Source of the DNA: Gnetum montanum
Taxonomy: Eukaryota; Streptophyta; Gnetopsida; Gnetales; Gnetaceae
Direction of reading: 5' to 3'
Assembly (NCBI GenBank): GCA_015680685.1
Contig: MNCI01026977.1
Coordinates: forward strand, 290,633 to 315,835
DNA: 25,203 bases
Shown here: positions 1-9,559 of the stretch, piece by piece
How the letters are laid out: each line of letters begins with the position of its first letter
Position numbering within the stretch: position 1 is the stretch's first letter
The notes under the pieces: generated by a model
The model's input: only the letters and a program-made list of their open reading frames with translations
Told to the model about the DNA's origin: nothing
Database searches by the model: none
Position numbers and translations under genes: made by a program

Positions 1-185
1 AGAGCTTTTCTACAACTATGAAAAGATTGCCATAAATGTGATGGGTAGGTGCATATTTATGGAAAAAATAGGGGGCCTCGTCGATGGGTACATGTCAACA
101 GGTCAAATCCCACATCGATGAGATCCCATTAACAAGGTCACATCAATGGTATCCTGTCAATGTGGCCCAACAATGTGACTCATCA
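1..185 (-). repeat. 3' LTR (partial) of the minus-strand gypsy element
   Basis: Read on the minus strand, this segment starts TGATGAGTC at 185 and runs off the window edge at 1. It aligns along its length with 12816-13013, the start of the LTR at the other end of the element, including the shared stretch around GGCCCAACAATG and a TATA-like CCATAAATA near 50-60. Identity is only about 75% by eye, with small indels, so the pair is old or comes from two related copies. A purine tract lies immediately upstream in the element's own direction, as expected for a 3' LTR. The LTR carries degenerate repeats of roughly 15-20 bp built on a TCRATGRGRTC-like core, upstream of the TATA-like box. Confidence 0.8.
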
Positions 186-194
186 CACCCCCAC
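186..194 (-). other. Polypurine tract of the minus-strand element
   Basis: On the minus strand the bases just before the 3' LTR are GTGGGGGTG, directly followed by TGATGAG. This is the usual position and composition of the primer for plus-strand DNA synthesis in LTR retrotransposons. The tract is short and has two T residues. Confidence 0.6.
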
Positions 195-416
195 AACTGA
201 ATGAAAACTCATCCTCAAGTTCTTTACAAAATTTTGGAAAGGTATGAAATTATTGACTAACTACAGATACACAAAATAAACACAATAAAAATAGAGTGTC
301 CAAGTGTATGGTTCGCAATCACTACAAAATTTTGGTGTTTAGGACAACAAAATTGAACACTAGGAAAAAAATTAACAATACAACTCCTCAGATGATTAGA
401 AGACAATGAAGAAAAA

Positions 417-3246
417 TTAGACGGTCCCAAGCAGTGGAGGCTCTTGAGGTTTTGATGGACCTTCTCCTGCTTTGGGTGCATGTGGTTGTTGAGGTGGTTG
501 TCTTGCTGTAGCTGCAACCTTTGGTGGAAGATGAAAGGTGTTTAGCAATGTCTTCATCTTCTCCTCCTTACTTCAAGAATCATTCACAGTCCACATTACT
601 TCACCAATATGGGCTAGAATGGGAAGAACAAGGCATTGTCAGGAATAGCTCCTTCGATAAACTAGGCAGCGAACTATTTGCATTTGATGTCAAATTTCCT
701 AAGTGCATTCTACAACTCCTAGTAGTTCATTCTTTTGGCTAGGTTCTTAGCACTTGATCTTTGATCAGTGAACTTTACCTTGAGAACCTCAAGTTCTCCA
801 TTTACAACCTCAAGCTTTTGCTTGATTTCCTTATGGTGTTGAACTTTGCCTTGTACAACGAGTATAAGTTGGCTACCTACTTCTCCAACTTTGATATTGG
901 CATATTGGTAATCAGCATTGCTAGGTTTGCATATCTAAGGATGGCAAGCTCCATGTATTCTATCATTTCCTCTATCTGCAACTCCTTCATGTAGATTTTT
1001 GCCTTATTGTATGCATTGAGCCCATCAAAGATAGGCTACCAGACATTGCCTCTTTACTAGAGCTATTGAAGGGCCTCATTGACTTTTGCCTTTTCCAATT
1101 GGATGTGCTTCTCATTAATTTCTTTTTGTAATCCCACCTAGTCCATGTAATGATTCTTCACCTTTTAGAACTTAAGGGCCTCATTTTTCTAGCCAGCAAT
1201 TTCAATTGTAGATTTTTGGCACAAGGCATGGACTTCCTCCATTGAGAGATTTCTATTCTTTGCTGCTAACATCTTTAGTTTTGTGCTTACCCTAGCTAGT
1301 TGCTCCTGCTGTTGATAGATAAATTCTAACATTTGTTGGTTCTATGCATCAACATTCTGTAGGTGATGATTTTCTATGGTTAGGGCCTCATTTTCTTGGC
1401 AAGTCTGAAATAAGTCCTTTTGGATGTTGTATGTAGTGACATTAGATAAGGATTGGTCAAAGACTGTCGACTCAACATTTTCAACCTTTTTGAGTCTCTT
1501 CTAAAGTTATTGAAAAGATTCATCATGTATTATTTCTAAGTTGAGCAATGCAAGATCAGCAAGGCAGGCTCTTAATTTGGCAACTTCTATAGCCAAGAGT
1601 TGGTTCTCAACTCAGGCTATTTCAAGTTTTTCCTTCATGATGATGCATTTGCCCCTTGCCTTGAGTAGCTTTGATTAGATTGTAGTGATGGTACAGAAGG
1701 TCAGAGACATCTGAAATCAGTTGCTCAGTTTCCACTAGTCAGTCTAACAATTTCTCATGCTAGGTTGTGCTCAATCTATCACTGATGGTTCTTGCAGACG
1801 TCTGCACATCTTTAAGTTTAGAAACGTCTAGTATAGATGCTACAAGTGAATTAAGTGCTTCTGCCACTTTGTCAGCAACCACTTCGACTGTCATCTTCTA
1901 CTCATGATGTTGCATCACTAGGATAGTTACCCCCTCACCCTCCTCTAAATGCATTGAGAAGGTGGTGGCATTCCCAGAGATGTCTAGGAATTGTTGTTGT
2001 TGCAAGAGGGATACTCTTACCTCTTGGGCATTTGGATTCAACCTTGTAGGTACTTGTATGCGTTGGGCTGAGAAAATTGGCATCCTACCTTCCATTTTAA
2101 GTTTCAGGTCACTTCATTAAGGTGGATCATGATCAGTTTGTACAAAGATGGGTCACTACTACTTATTTTTGCTTGCTATTGCTACTATAAGAGCTGCCCT
2201 CGAAGTTTGTGCATGCACTCAGTGGTAGCATGGACCTCTAGAATTATCTCATGAGTGGGGGGTTGAGGTGTTGATTGCTACTCCTCTTCCTGAATTACTT
2301 TTATAGGCACCTTATCCTTCATCATTTTTACTCAAGAGGCATTTGAAGCACATCAGACAATGTCATTTGTATAGCGGGTTATGCCTTCCCTCTTGCATAA
2401 TTTTTTGATGAGGCCTGAAAAGGGGAGTGTTTTTCTTCCATGTTCATTCTCCTTGAGGGACTTTTCAATCTTAAGATAGATCAATTGTGGAAGGTTGACT
2501 AGGAATCTATTACTTAGAGTGATGCACGCATGAGCAGAGAAAGTTATGATTTTGTTGGACCTCATCATTGGATTGAGGTGAAATGCTACAATTTTGAAGT
2601 ATGCACGTTCCATTGTGGTGAGTGCACCAAACTCCTTGCAGTCTACTCCATAACACTACTGTGTCCATTCTTTCTTGAAATCTGGATTTGCTTATGTTAG
2701 AATTTCTACAAGAGTGGCCTTAGTTTTAGGCAATCCAAGGACCTTAGAAATTGCTTTCATTGAGTAGGACACAGAAATGTCCTTGATTTTGACTGTTGAA
2801 CTAGCCTAACAATTTTTCTAGAAAAGGTATGGCTCTTTGATGTACCACTTCCTACTAGAAGTGATGGTGGGCCACATGGGAGAGTTTTGAAATTGAGCTT
2901 TAACTTTTGGAGGAGCAAACTCCAAGAAGGGTCCAAAGTTCAACTCTTGAAACATGGATTTTTGAGCCTCCTTGGATGTGATTTTCTTGAGGTAGGCCTT
3001 TGTCAAGATGACCTTAAGGTTCAATCCTGGCTTTGGTACCTCATCTTAGTGAGACTGTTTAGTTGTTATCACTTCTTCAGGAATCTATTTGATATATTCC
3101 ACTTCAGGATCCTCCTAAAGAGGTCTCATTACATGGCTTTTTGCTATCTACTCTTGGGGCTATTCTTGGTCCCTTCATATTTTTGGCTATTTGTCCCTTG
3201 GTTGGGATGGTCCTCCCTCTTGCGCGTGCTTTCCCTTAGGTGCCAT
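417..3246 (-). pseudogene. Third ORF after pol: plant-transposon-protein-like domain plus coiled coil
   Basis: The minus strand reads from an ATG at 3246 (MAPKGK, then a basic and Pro-rich leader) to a stop at 417, with many in-frame stops and some frameshifts. Recognisable blocks, in order, are TSKEAQ near 2980, an SMKAISKVLGLP block near 2745, AYFKIVAFHLNPM near 2590 and LPFSGLIKKLCKREGI near 2400. In order and spacing they resemble the family annotated in many plants as 'putative plant transposon protein domain' (PF20167 type). The part from about 2100 to 550 is rich in Glu, Lys, Gln and Leu and reads as a long coiled coil, and the end is Pro/Gln-rich. Its place between integrase and the 3' LTR is that of the env-like ORF of Athila elements. 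Most stops look like CAG or CAA turned to TAG or TAA. The family name rests on motif memory, not a search; its function is unknown. Confidence 0.6.
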
Positions 3247-4258
3247 ATGTGGTTATAACATAACCAAGGATTAGCATGTGATGTGTGACTTATAACATTT
3301 AAGTACCTTATCTCCTTAGGTAGTTGCACTTTGGCTAAGTTATGACCATGGTAGATTGATTATTTTAATATTATTTAATTTAGAATGTCACCAGAGTTTG
3401 TTGAAAGGGTTTAACTTTCATAAATTCATGTTTTAATGTTATTTTTTGGTTAAACCTTTGTGGGAGTTAGAAAAAGTTTGAAAAAAATTTCTATTAAAAA
3501 CCTTAGATTTGTGGCCTCCACAACAAAGAGCTTACCTTCAGTAGCTGTAGGATTGAAGAACAGAGTTAATTGGATAAACAGTTTGGAAGTTATGGCTCTT
3601 AGAAGGTTTTGGGCTTTGAAAAGTTCAAAAACTCCTTCCTTGTTTGAGCTTAAATGTGAAAAATGGTAAAGTGTGACCACATCTTTATAGATTTTTATGC
3701 TATGTCAATGGGGTCTCATCTTCGTAGCTGCTCCATCGACAGGGTCCCATCCATGGAGCCTATAAAGAGAATTTTTTTACTTTGAAAAATATGAAAAATA
3801 GAAGGAGTTGAAGAATAAAATTAGGGTCCTTAGAAAGCGAGAAAAGTTATGCACATGATGAAATGATTGAAGAGGGCTTAGATTATTGACAAAATTGGAC
3901 TTTTAGCTTGGAGAATGAATTTTGTGTTGGAGAAATTTCATTAAGAAGTGCATAGTTGGATGTGACCGATGGGGAATGTAGAATGATTCAATTGCGAAAA
4001 TGCCTAAGGATAAGGAACTTAACTAATCCAATAAAGAGATACGCAAGTGGATCCTTCCCATAGTAGGCCCATGCCATTTTTTCCCTTGCATATCCTCAAA
4101 TCATGGAGTCTATGGGGCTTGCAGCTGATTAATGATTATGGAAAATTAAGGACCTAATGTGGGAAGAATCTACCTAAGAATCTCGACACATCAAATGAAG
4201 ACATTGAACAAAATATAGAAAACTAGTAGTCAAGTAAATGATGGAAAACATTAGTGGA

Positions 4259-4307
<49 letters not shown>

Positions 4308-5380
4308 TGGAGTTTCAAATTATGGTCACATGAAGTCCCTTGTTGATTTTGTGGTTAAATGACCTGATAAAGTCCATCCTTAGTCCAGGTCAAAACCAAC
4401 CACTTCCAGTGACTTTACATTAATATTTTAAGAAAAGTCCACCTTCTCAAGACATAAGAATTCTCCCATAGATCAATCACCATTTCTTATTGAGAAGAAA
4501 AGAGAAGTAGGAATTGAGAAATGGCCTCAGATAGAGGGGCCTTTCAGGCATGAGCAACATGTCTTTCTAGTTCCATAGCTAGTGCTTGTAACCTGTTATT
4601 TTTTTCTAAGGGGTGTGCTTTGAATTTCCATCGTGTTTTTTTTTGAATTTTATGTTTTTATGAATTTTTGGATGGGAACCAGACCATGCAAAGACTTAAC
4701 TTCCTATTATTGGTTGACAACAGAATGGTAAGAATTCCATGAAAACACTCATGCACTCAAAAGAGTAGGCAAGTACAAGGAGTATTGAATCCCCTTGAAG
4801 TCACACCCTTGTCAAGCCATTTAATCATTCATAAGTTTAGAAACTACCAAGGTGACAAGTTCATTAAAGTTCTTATTAAAAAATGGATCTCATATTTCCA
4901 AAACAAGGAACACCATAGAATTTTGTGAATGGGTGGATGACATGGACTCACTGCCTATTTCATGAAAAAGAAATGATGCCTTAGTTATCAATACCAAAGT
5001 TCAAAGATAGAATCCATATATGAGCACTCAAAAACATTAAGTACAAAACACCATCTATAGTAGCTACAAAAACACCGTGTCTTGTTGGAAATAAAAGAAA
5101 AGAAAACAAACATAAGAAAACCAAAGTAAAATAAAGTGAAATATACAAGAAATTATAAAATATTCAAGAAAGTTAAAATGTACAAATGATGGTGTCAAAC
5201 AAAAAATGTGAAAAATAAGGAAAGTGTAAAAAAAAAATGTATACAAATTGAGGAGCCACTTGTATGATTATCATGGATGACCATCTCCCCCAAAACTAAG
5301 TTGAAAGGAGGATATTTGAAATATTGAGTGAGGGTGTTTATCCGAAGAGGTGTTGTTAGCACTAGCTCTTTTAGGCTCAT
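3247..5380. other. Non-coding spacer between integrase and the third ORF
   Basis: This 2.1 kb stretch is AT-rich and holds no recognisable protein on either strand. It contains a GA microsatellite and, near 3705-3770, a plus-strand stretch with GGGTCTCATC and GGGTCCCATC motifs followed by CCTATAAAGAG, which faintly recalls the U3 region of the flanking LTRs. A 70-codon open frame at 3460-3669 (+) has no recognisable features. Long spacers at this position are known from Athila-type elements with a separate third ORF. Confidence 0.5.
4262..4304. repeat. (GA)n microsatellite
   Basis: An uninterrupted GA dinucleotide run of about 21 units lies in the non-coding spacer. It is perfect although the surrounding sequence is heavily mutated, so it probably expanded after the element had inserted. 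Confidence 0.98.
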
Positions 5381-6206
5381 GGAAAGGCTTTATTTGTTGA
5401 ATTTGACTAATAGCCTTTTTTTTGGGCTCTTAGGTTTGTATATTAACATGGCATGGAAGTAAAGGTTTCATAGATGATATAAGGCCCTTCCCACAATGTT
5501 TGGAACTTAGTTCATTGTGGCACATGTGTGGGGTTCTAGTAATGGACCTTGTCTCTTTGTTGAAATTTTGGCTTCCTTATTTTGAGGTCATGATGTTGTT
5601 TGCTAAATGATTTATGCACTTCATTTAAGGATAGGACCACCAATTGATTCTCATCAAGCACATTAAGGTTGATTATTCTTTCTTTCTATGCTAGACTCAG
5701 GTCAAGGTCAAGTTCATAGGCTGTTAAAAGTGTACGGAGCTTGGATTGAATGTGAAGTGTTGGCAATTTTCTGTACACTAGCTCATAAGGAGAATAGCCT
5801 ATAGGAAGCTTCCATGTTGAGCACTGGGCCCAAAGATAATCATTAAGTTATGTGTTCTAATCTCTCCTATATTTGTTAATTATTCTAGTTAAGATCTTAG
5901 TGATCTCCCTATTTGTAATCTTAGCTTGATCGTTGGCTTGGGAATGATAAGGTGTTGTTAATTTATGTTCAACCCCCATGTGTTGCATGAGCTTTTGAAA
6001 GGTGGTGCTTGTAAAATGAGTATAATTGTCAGAAATCAGTGCATGTGGCACCCCAATCTTGGGACAACATTCTATTATACAAATTGAGTAGTTCTGGAAG
6101 ATGTATAGTCGATGATAGTTGCTACTTCTGCCCATTTTGTACAATAGTTAATAACAACTATGATGTACATCTTTTCATTCAACCTGGATGTGATGGAACT
6201 CATGAA

Positions 6207-6211
6207 GTTAG
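6207..6211 (+). repeat. Target site duplication, left copy (GTTAG)
   Basis: GTTAG directly precedes the TG at 6212 and recurs at 8070-8074 after the terminal CA. The bases A before and T after are also shared, so the duplication could be read as 5 to 7 bp; five is the reading that leaves TG...CA ends. Confidence 0.8.
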
Positions 6212-6676
6212 TGTTGGCGACCATTTGGGACGTGACCGCCAACGAGTGTCCTCGGACAGGATTTAGGTGCCTGCTGGTCTCTGGCAACACCAAGGCCTAG
6301 ATACCTCCAAATAAACTCAATAGTTAACATGAGTATGTGTGTGTGCTGTTGCGATGGGCGGTTGTGAAATATGAAATGATTGCATTGTGTGTAAACTACA
6401 AATGACTTGTCTTAAAGAGATTCAGCCAACTTTGCCAACCCCCCCGAGTTGTTGAGAGTTCCTATTTTGTTCAATTACCTAGTCTAGGCAGTCCTTATAA
6501 TACCTACTTGTAACAAATAAAATTTTGCAAAAACATTTGAGCACAACTCTACGAATCTACATCTAATTTTCCCCAGAGAAAGAGATAGTTCCATAAGAAA
6601 ATTAGAAATAGAGAAAGATTCGATGGAAATAGACAGAAAAGAAAGCAGATTTATGTGGACCTCAAATATTTAAACA
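6212..6676 (+). repeat. Left 465-bp arm of the inverted-repeat element
   Basis: It starts TGTTGGCGAC and ends TTTAAACA. It contains AATAAA twice (in CCAAATAAAC and CAAATAAAATT), a possible poly(A) signal if the arm is an LTR. Inverted similarity to 7605-8069 stops exactly at the terminal CA. Confidence 0.9.
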
Positions 6677-7494
6677 AGGTAAAATGACACCAGTAAACAC
6701 TTCGCAATAAAGCTATCCCAAATTCAATATCTACGAATTGTTCAAACTTCCAAGGCTCAAATAAGCAATTTCTTCAAGATAATCCTACTATGCTACCAAA
6801 AAATTGTTGCGTAAACTACCACGTACGAGACCATTTTGGCTAGATAATGGATGTCAATAATTGCATTCAACAGAACCTTCAAAAGACTTGACAATTTTTC
6901 ATTGAAATAACACGGAGATTCACTTTAAAGATAAAAAGAAGCTATTATGGTCCCATCAAAATACCAAAGATTTTCTGAACCCTCTTGACTATTGAATCGT
7001 TCAGTGGCATGACTACAAGCAGAGGCTCTCTTACAACAATCCCAATAGCAATTCTTATACATTTCACAATAATAAAATTTACTACTAAAATGCTCTTAAG
7101 GCTTTTAAAGACAAGTGCTTCTATGGCAAAATTTTAACAGAAATTTTCTATCGGGCAATAAGAACAATAAGAGCAATCTAAAAATCCCAAAATTACTTGC
7201 CAAGGATGATACTATCTAAACCACTAGCTAAACAATTTAAACAAAATAAACATAAAACATAACTCACAGGACTATGACAAAGAGGCTAAAATATTTACTC
7301 TAGCAAGCCATCTCACAAGCAATCGTTCACACTTTCTTCTTTACAAAATGCTCTTCTCCCAAGACGCAAAGTATGTCTCCAAGTGAGAGCCCATGTGCTA
7401 GCTAGTAGCCTTTCCAAAGTGTGATGGATCAAATGTCTTTTTTAAAACTGTGATGTATGAGACCTCCCATATCCCCTCAACCTCTTCCCTTTGA

Positions 7495-7509
7495 GGCCTT
7501 TTTATAGGG
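7495..7509 (-). promoter_or_regulatory. TATA box inside the inverted-repeat element
   Basis: The minus strand reads CCCTATAAAAAGGCC, a strong plant core-promoter sequence of the type often found in LTRs. It lies in the unique middle, about 100 bp from the right arm. It suggests that the element, or a parent of it, was transcribed leftward. Confidence 0.5.
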
Positions 7510-7604
7510 TTCAAAGGTAGTTACATATTCTAAAATATCTTACCTATATATATGGAAACAAAACAAAAAATGCAGGAAGCCCAAAACGAATTTGAAAGAT
7601 GATC

Positions 7605-8069
7605 TGTTTAAATATTTGAGGTCCACATAAATTTGCTTTCTTTTCTATCTATTTCCATCAAATCTTGCTCTATTTCTAGTTTTCTTGTGGAACTATCTCT
7701 TTCTCTGGGGAAAATTAGAAGTAGATTCGTAGAGTTGTGCTCAAATTTTTTTGCAAAATTTTATTTGTTATAAGTAGGTATTATAAGGACCATGTAGACT
7801 AGGCAATTGAACAAAATAGGAACTCTCAACAACTCACAGTACTTGGCAAAGTTGGCTGAATCTCTTTAAGATAAGTCATTTGTAGTTTACACACAACGTA
7901 ATCGTTTCATATTTCACAATCGCATGCCGCAACAGCACACACACATACTCATGTTAACTACTGAGTTTATTTGGAGGTATTTGGGCCTTGGTGTTGCCAG
8001 AGACCAGCAGGCACCTAAATCCTGTTCGAGGACACTCGTTGACGGTCGCGTCCCAAACAGTCGCCAACA
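7605..8069 (-). repeat. Right 465-bp arm of the inverted-repeat element
   Basis: Reverse-complement copy of 6212-6676 with the same length and the same terminal TG and CA. Differences are concentrated in a few short blocks, such as the C-run of the left arm near 6438-6446, and otherwise are scattered single transitions. Confidence 0.9.
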
Positions 8070-8074
8070 GTTAG
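8070..8074 (+). repeat. Target site duplication, right copy (GTTAG)
   Basis: Matches 6207-6211 exactly. Removing the element and one copy restores a continuous integrase reading frame across the junction, which fixes the insertion boundaries. Confidence 0.8.
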
Positions 8075-8400
8075 TGCCTTAGATGTCGAAGGGTTCTAGT
8101 GGTTGGATCCACTGTTGAGGTCCCTCATATGAGTAGTCATCCCACCATCGTGTTGATAGCATTTACAAGAGTAAAAGAATTGTTGAGCATCCCTAAAGAG
8201 TGTTGGCCAATAATACCCTACCATCAAGATCTTAATGATCATGCATCTTCCAGCGTAGTAGCCCCACAAGGACCCTTGTGAGCATCTTGGAGAACACGTA
8301 GTTGATCACCATTAGGGATACATTAATGCACCAGGTGATCAATGCACACCTTGTAAAGGTGTCTATTGATCTCCATGAAGCATCTCACCTAGTGAAGAAA

Positions 8401-8820
8401 CATATCCTAGGAGCAATCCTAGTGTGTTCAAGATATGACCAAGCAAAGGCTATTGGCCATTTGTTGACCATCTTCAACAACTTCACTTTCTATTTAGGAG
8501 CAAGATTAGCATTNGGATATGACCAAGCAAAGGCTATTGGCCATTTGTTGACCATCTTCAACAACTTCACTTTCTATTTAGGAGCAAGATTAGCATTAAT
8601 TATCACTAGCTTTTCATTGTTCAAGAAATCATATTTCATGTTGGTAGGTACAGTTTTCAACTCTAGGGGATCTTGGTTGAAAATTTTAGGGATTTTTAAC
8701 TCTTTCCAATAAGTGTCATTAGGTTCATCATCAAAGAGTTGGAAATGAACTTGCTCTAGTTCATTCATGCCTTCAACATAGGCACTTATTACGCTCTCAG
8801 TTAGTTCCATGCAAAGTGTT
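8401..8820 (-). pseudogene. Remnant of the start of gypsy reverse transcriptase
   Basis: The minus strand encodes PLELKTVPTNMKYDFL (about 8660-8610) followed by a KVKLLKM...WPIAFAWSY block (about 8575-8480). This is the standard lead-in to Ty3/gypsy RT (P.ELK.LP..LKY.FL, then the AI.W/AFAWSY motif). After that the similarity ends and the integrase lead-in appears within about 100 bp. The palm with the catalytic YxDD box and all of RNase H are absent. Either a large internal deletion removed them or the assembly is wrong here, since a duplicated segment with an N lies in the same place. One in-frame stop follows LAPK. Confidence 0.7.
8432..8597. repeat. Exact 82-bp duplication around a single N (assembly join)
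   Basis: Bases 8432-8513 and 8516-8597 are identical over 82 bp and are separated only by an N (8514) and a G. In a region with heavy decay, a perfect tandem copy flanking an N is best explained as two contig ends that overlap but were not merged. The duplication should not be read as biology. Confidence 0.9.
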
Positions 8821-8977
8821 GAGCTACTATCAGGATCAGTTCTTAGCCACTAGGTGCCTTCTTGTTTTGTAACTGTTGTGTATAGGCACTGTTGAATTTT
8901 TGTCTCATCTACACACTATCTACATGTTGTGATTGATATACTTTTTATGGTCCATAGTTTCTGCACAAAATTACACC

Positions 8978-9442
8978 CTATATCACTATAAATGCATTTT
9001 CCTTGGAAATCTCCAAGGAATGGTCTTTAATTCCCAATTGTGCATCAATAGTACTCAACCAAGCCCTTTCCAAGATGATTGGGAAGTCCCCCTTATAGTT
9101 ATCAACATGAATTACTAGAAAGTTAGTAGGGTAGGACCACCCATAAATGGTGGTCACAATGTTCTCCACTAGTTTAAAGGGAACAATGATGGGCTAATCT
9201 ACCAAATCAAGATGAATGTTGCTCTTCTTGAGTGGAGGTAGGTTCTAGGCTTTGTACATCTTATGAGAAATTAGATTCATACTAGAACTTGAGTGAAGAA
9301 GAGCCTTGCATGACTCATTCTCAGTGATTTGCAAATAGATTAGGGGGCTCCCGGGATCAAATCTTTTCTTGGAAAGGTGGCTAGCATTTATTGAATCGGT
9401 TATCGCATGGGACAACATGATGGTATGCACTTTGGAAGACAT
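8978..9442 (-). pseudogene. Retrotransposon aspartic protease remnant
   Basis: The minus strand shows the order expected for a gypsy protease. First comes a lead-in with KKRFDPGSPLIYLQI, then the active-site region KALLHSSSSMNLIS (about 9304-9263), and later PTNFLVIHVD and GDFPIILERAWLST, which match the F.V.D and (V/I)PIILGRPFLAT patterns of plant gypsy proteases. The catalytic D-S/T-G triad is replaced by H-S-S (His codon 9293-9295), so the enzyme is dead. Two in-frame stops separate the halves near 9248 and 9198. Its position between gag and RT fits the gag-pro-RT-RH-IN order. Confidence 0.75.
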
Positions 9443-9559
9443 TTGATTTAAAGGGGACTCGAATGATGTGGATGTAGAAGATGAGGGAGAAGTAGGGATA
9501 TTTGTTACATAAGTTTGTGAGGGCTTTGTAGGATTATTGATTTAGAAGAATGACCTTTT

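Larger units (their letters stand above)
6212..8069. mobile_element. 1858-bp insertion with 465-bp inverted arms and TG...CA ends
   Basis: The insertion interrupts the gypsy integrase gene. Its left arm (6212-6676) and right arm (7605-8069) are inverted copies of exactly 465 bp each. By eye they differ at about 37 positions, mostly transitions, with no gap (about 92% identity). Each arm begins TGTTGGCGAC and ends TTTAAACA, so each is bounded by TG...CA like an LTR. The middle (6677-7604, 928 bp) has no recognisable coding sequence. It contains a good TATA box on the minus strand near 7500. GTTAG flanks both ends. TG...CA ends plus a 5-bp duplication are typical of retroviral-type integration, but LTRs are direct, not inverted, repeats. 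Alternatives are a solo LTR with unusually long terminal inverted repeats, or a foldback DNA transposon with an uncommon duplication length. Confidence 0.85.
5381..8400 (-). pseudogene. Ty3/gypsy integrase, split by a later insertion
   Basis: The minus strand encodes, from high to low coordinates, an HHCC zinc-binding region (HKGPCGGYYAG, GYYWPTLF and a C-x-C-type remnant, about 8290-8150). Then come the core domain and a carboxy part with WKLPIGYSPYELVY (about 5815-5770) and LWEGPYII (about 5500). The core is cut between about 8075 and 6206 by the 1858-bp element; joining the flanks with one GTTAG copy keeps the reading frame through the WG..F region. The expected first catalytic Asp is Asn (NYCTKW, codon 6147-6149). 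The second Asp is kept (SDN, 6028-6030). The Glu is Lys (QAKITN, 5920-5922), 35 residues after the second Asp as in the D-D35-E pattern. A frameshift lies near 8240 and several stops are present. It cannot encode a working enzyme. Confidence 0.9.

Noticed and set aside
2887-3258. Plus-strand 123-codon frame with hydrophobic Phe/Leu/Trp stretches, like a membrane protein
   Set aside because: It is antisense to the third ORF; a charged, Lys/Glu-rich coding strand gives a hydrophobic reverse complement.
5064-5246. Minus-strand frame rich in Phe, a possible small membrane protein
   Set aside because: It arises from A-rich plus-strand DNA after the integrase end; composition alone explains the hydrophobicity.
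6212-8069. Mutator-like element with long terminal inverted repeats
   Set aside because: Not excluded, but the flanking duplication is 5 bp (7 at most) instead of 9-11, no transposase is visible, and the arms are bounded by TG...CA on both sides.
8302-8712. Plus-strand 136-codon open frame with an internal repeat of about 27 residues
   Set aside because: It reads through the N and the exact 82-bp overlap and lies antisense to recognisable RT and integrase remnants; its length and repeat come from the assembly join.
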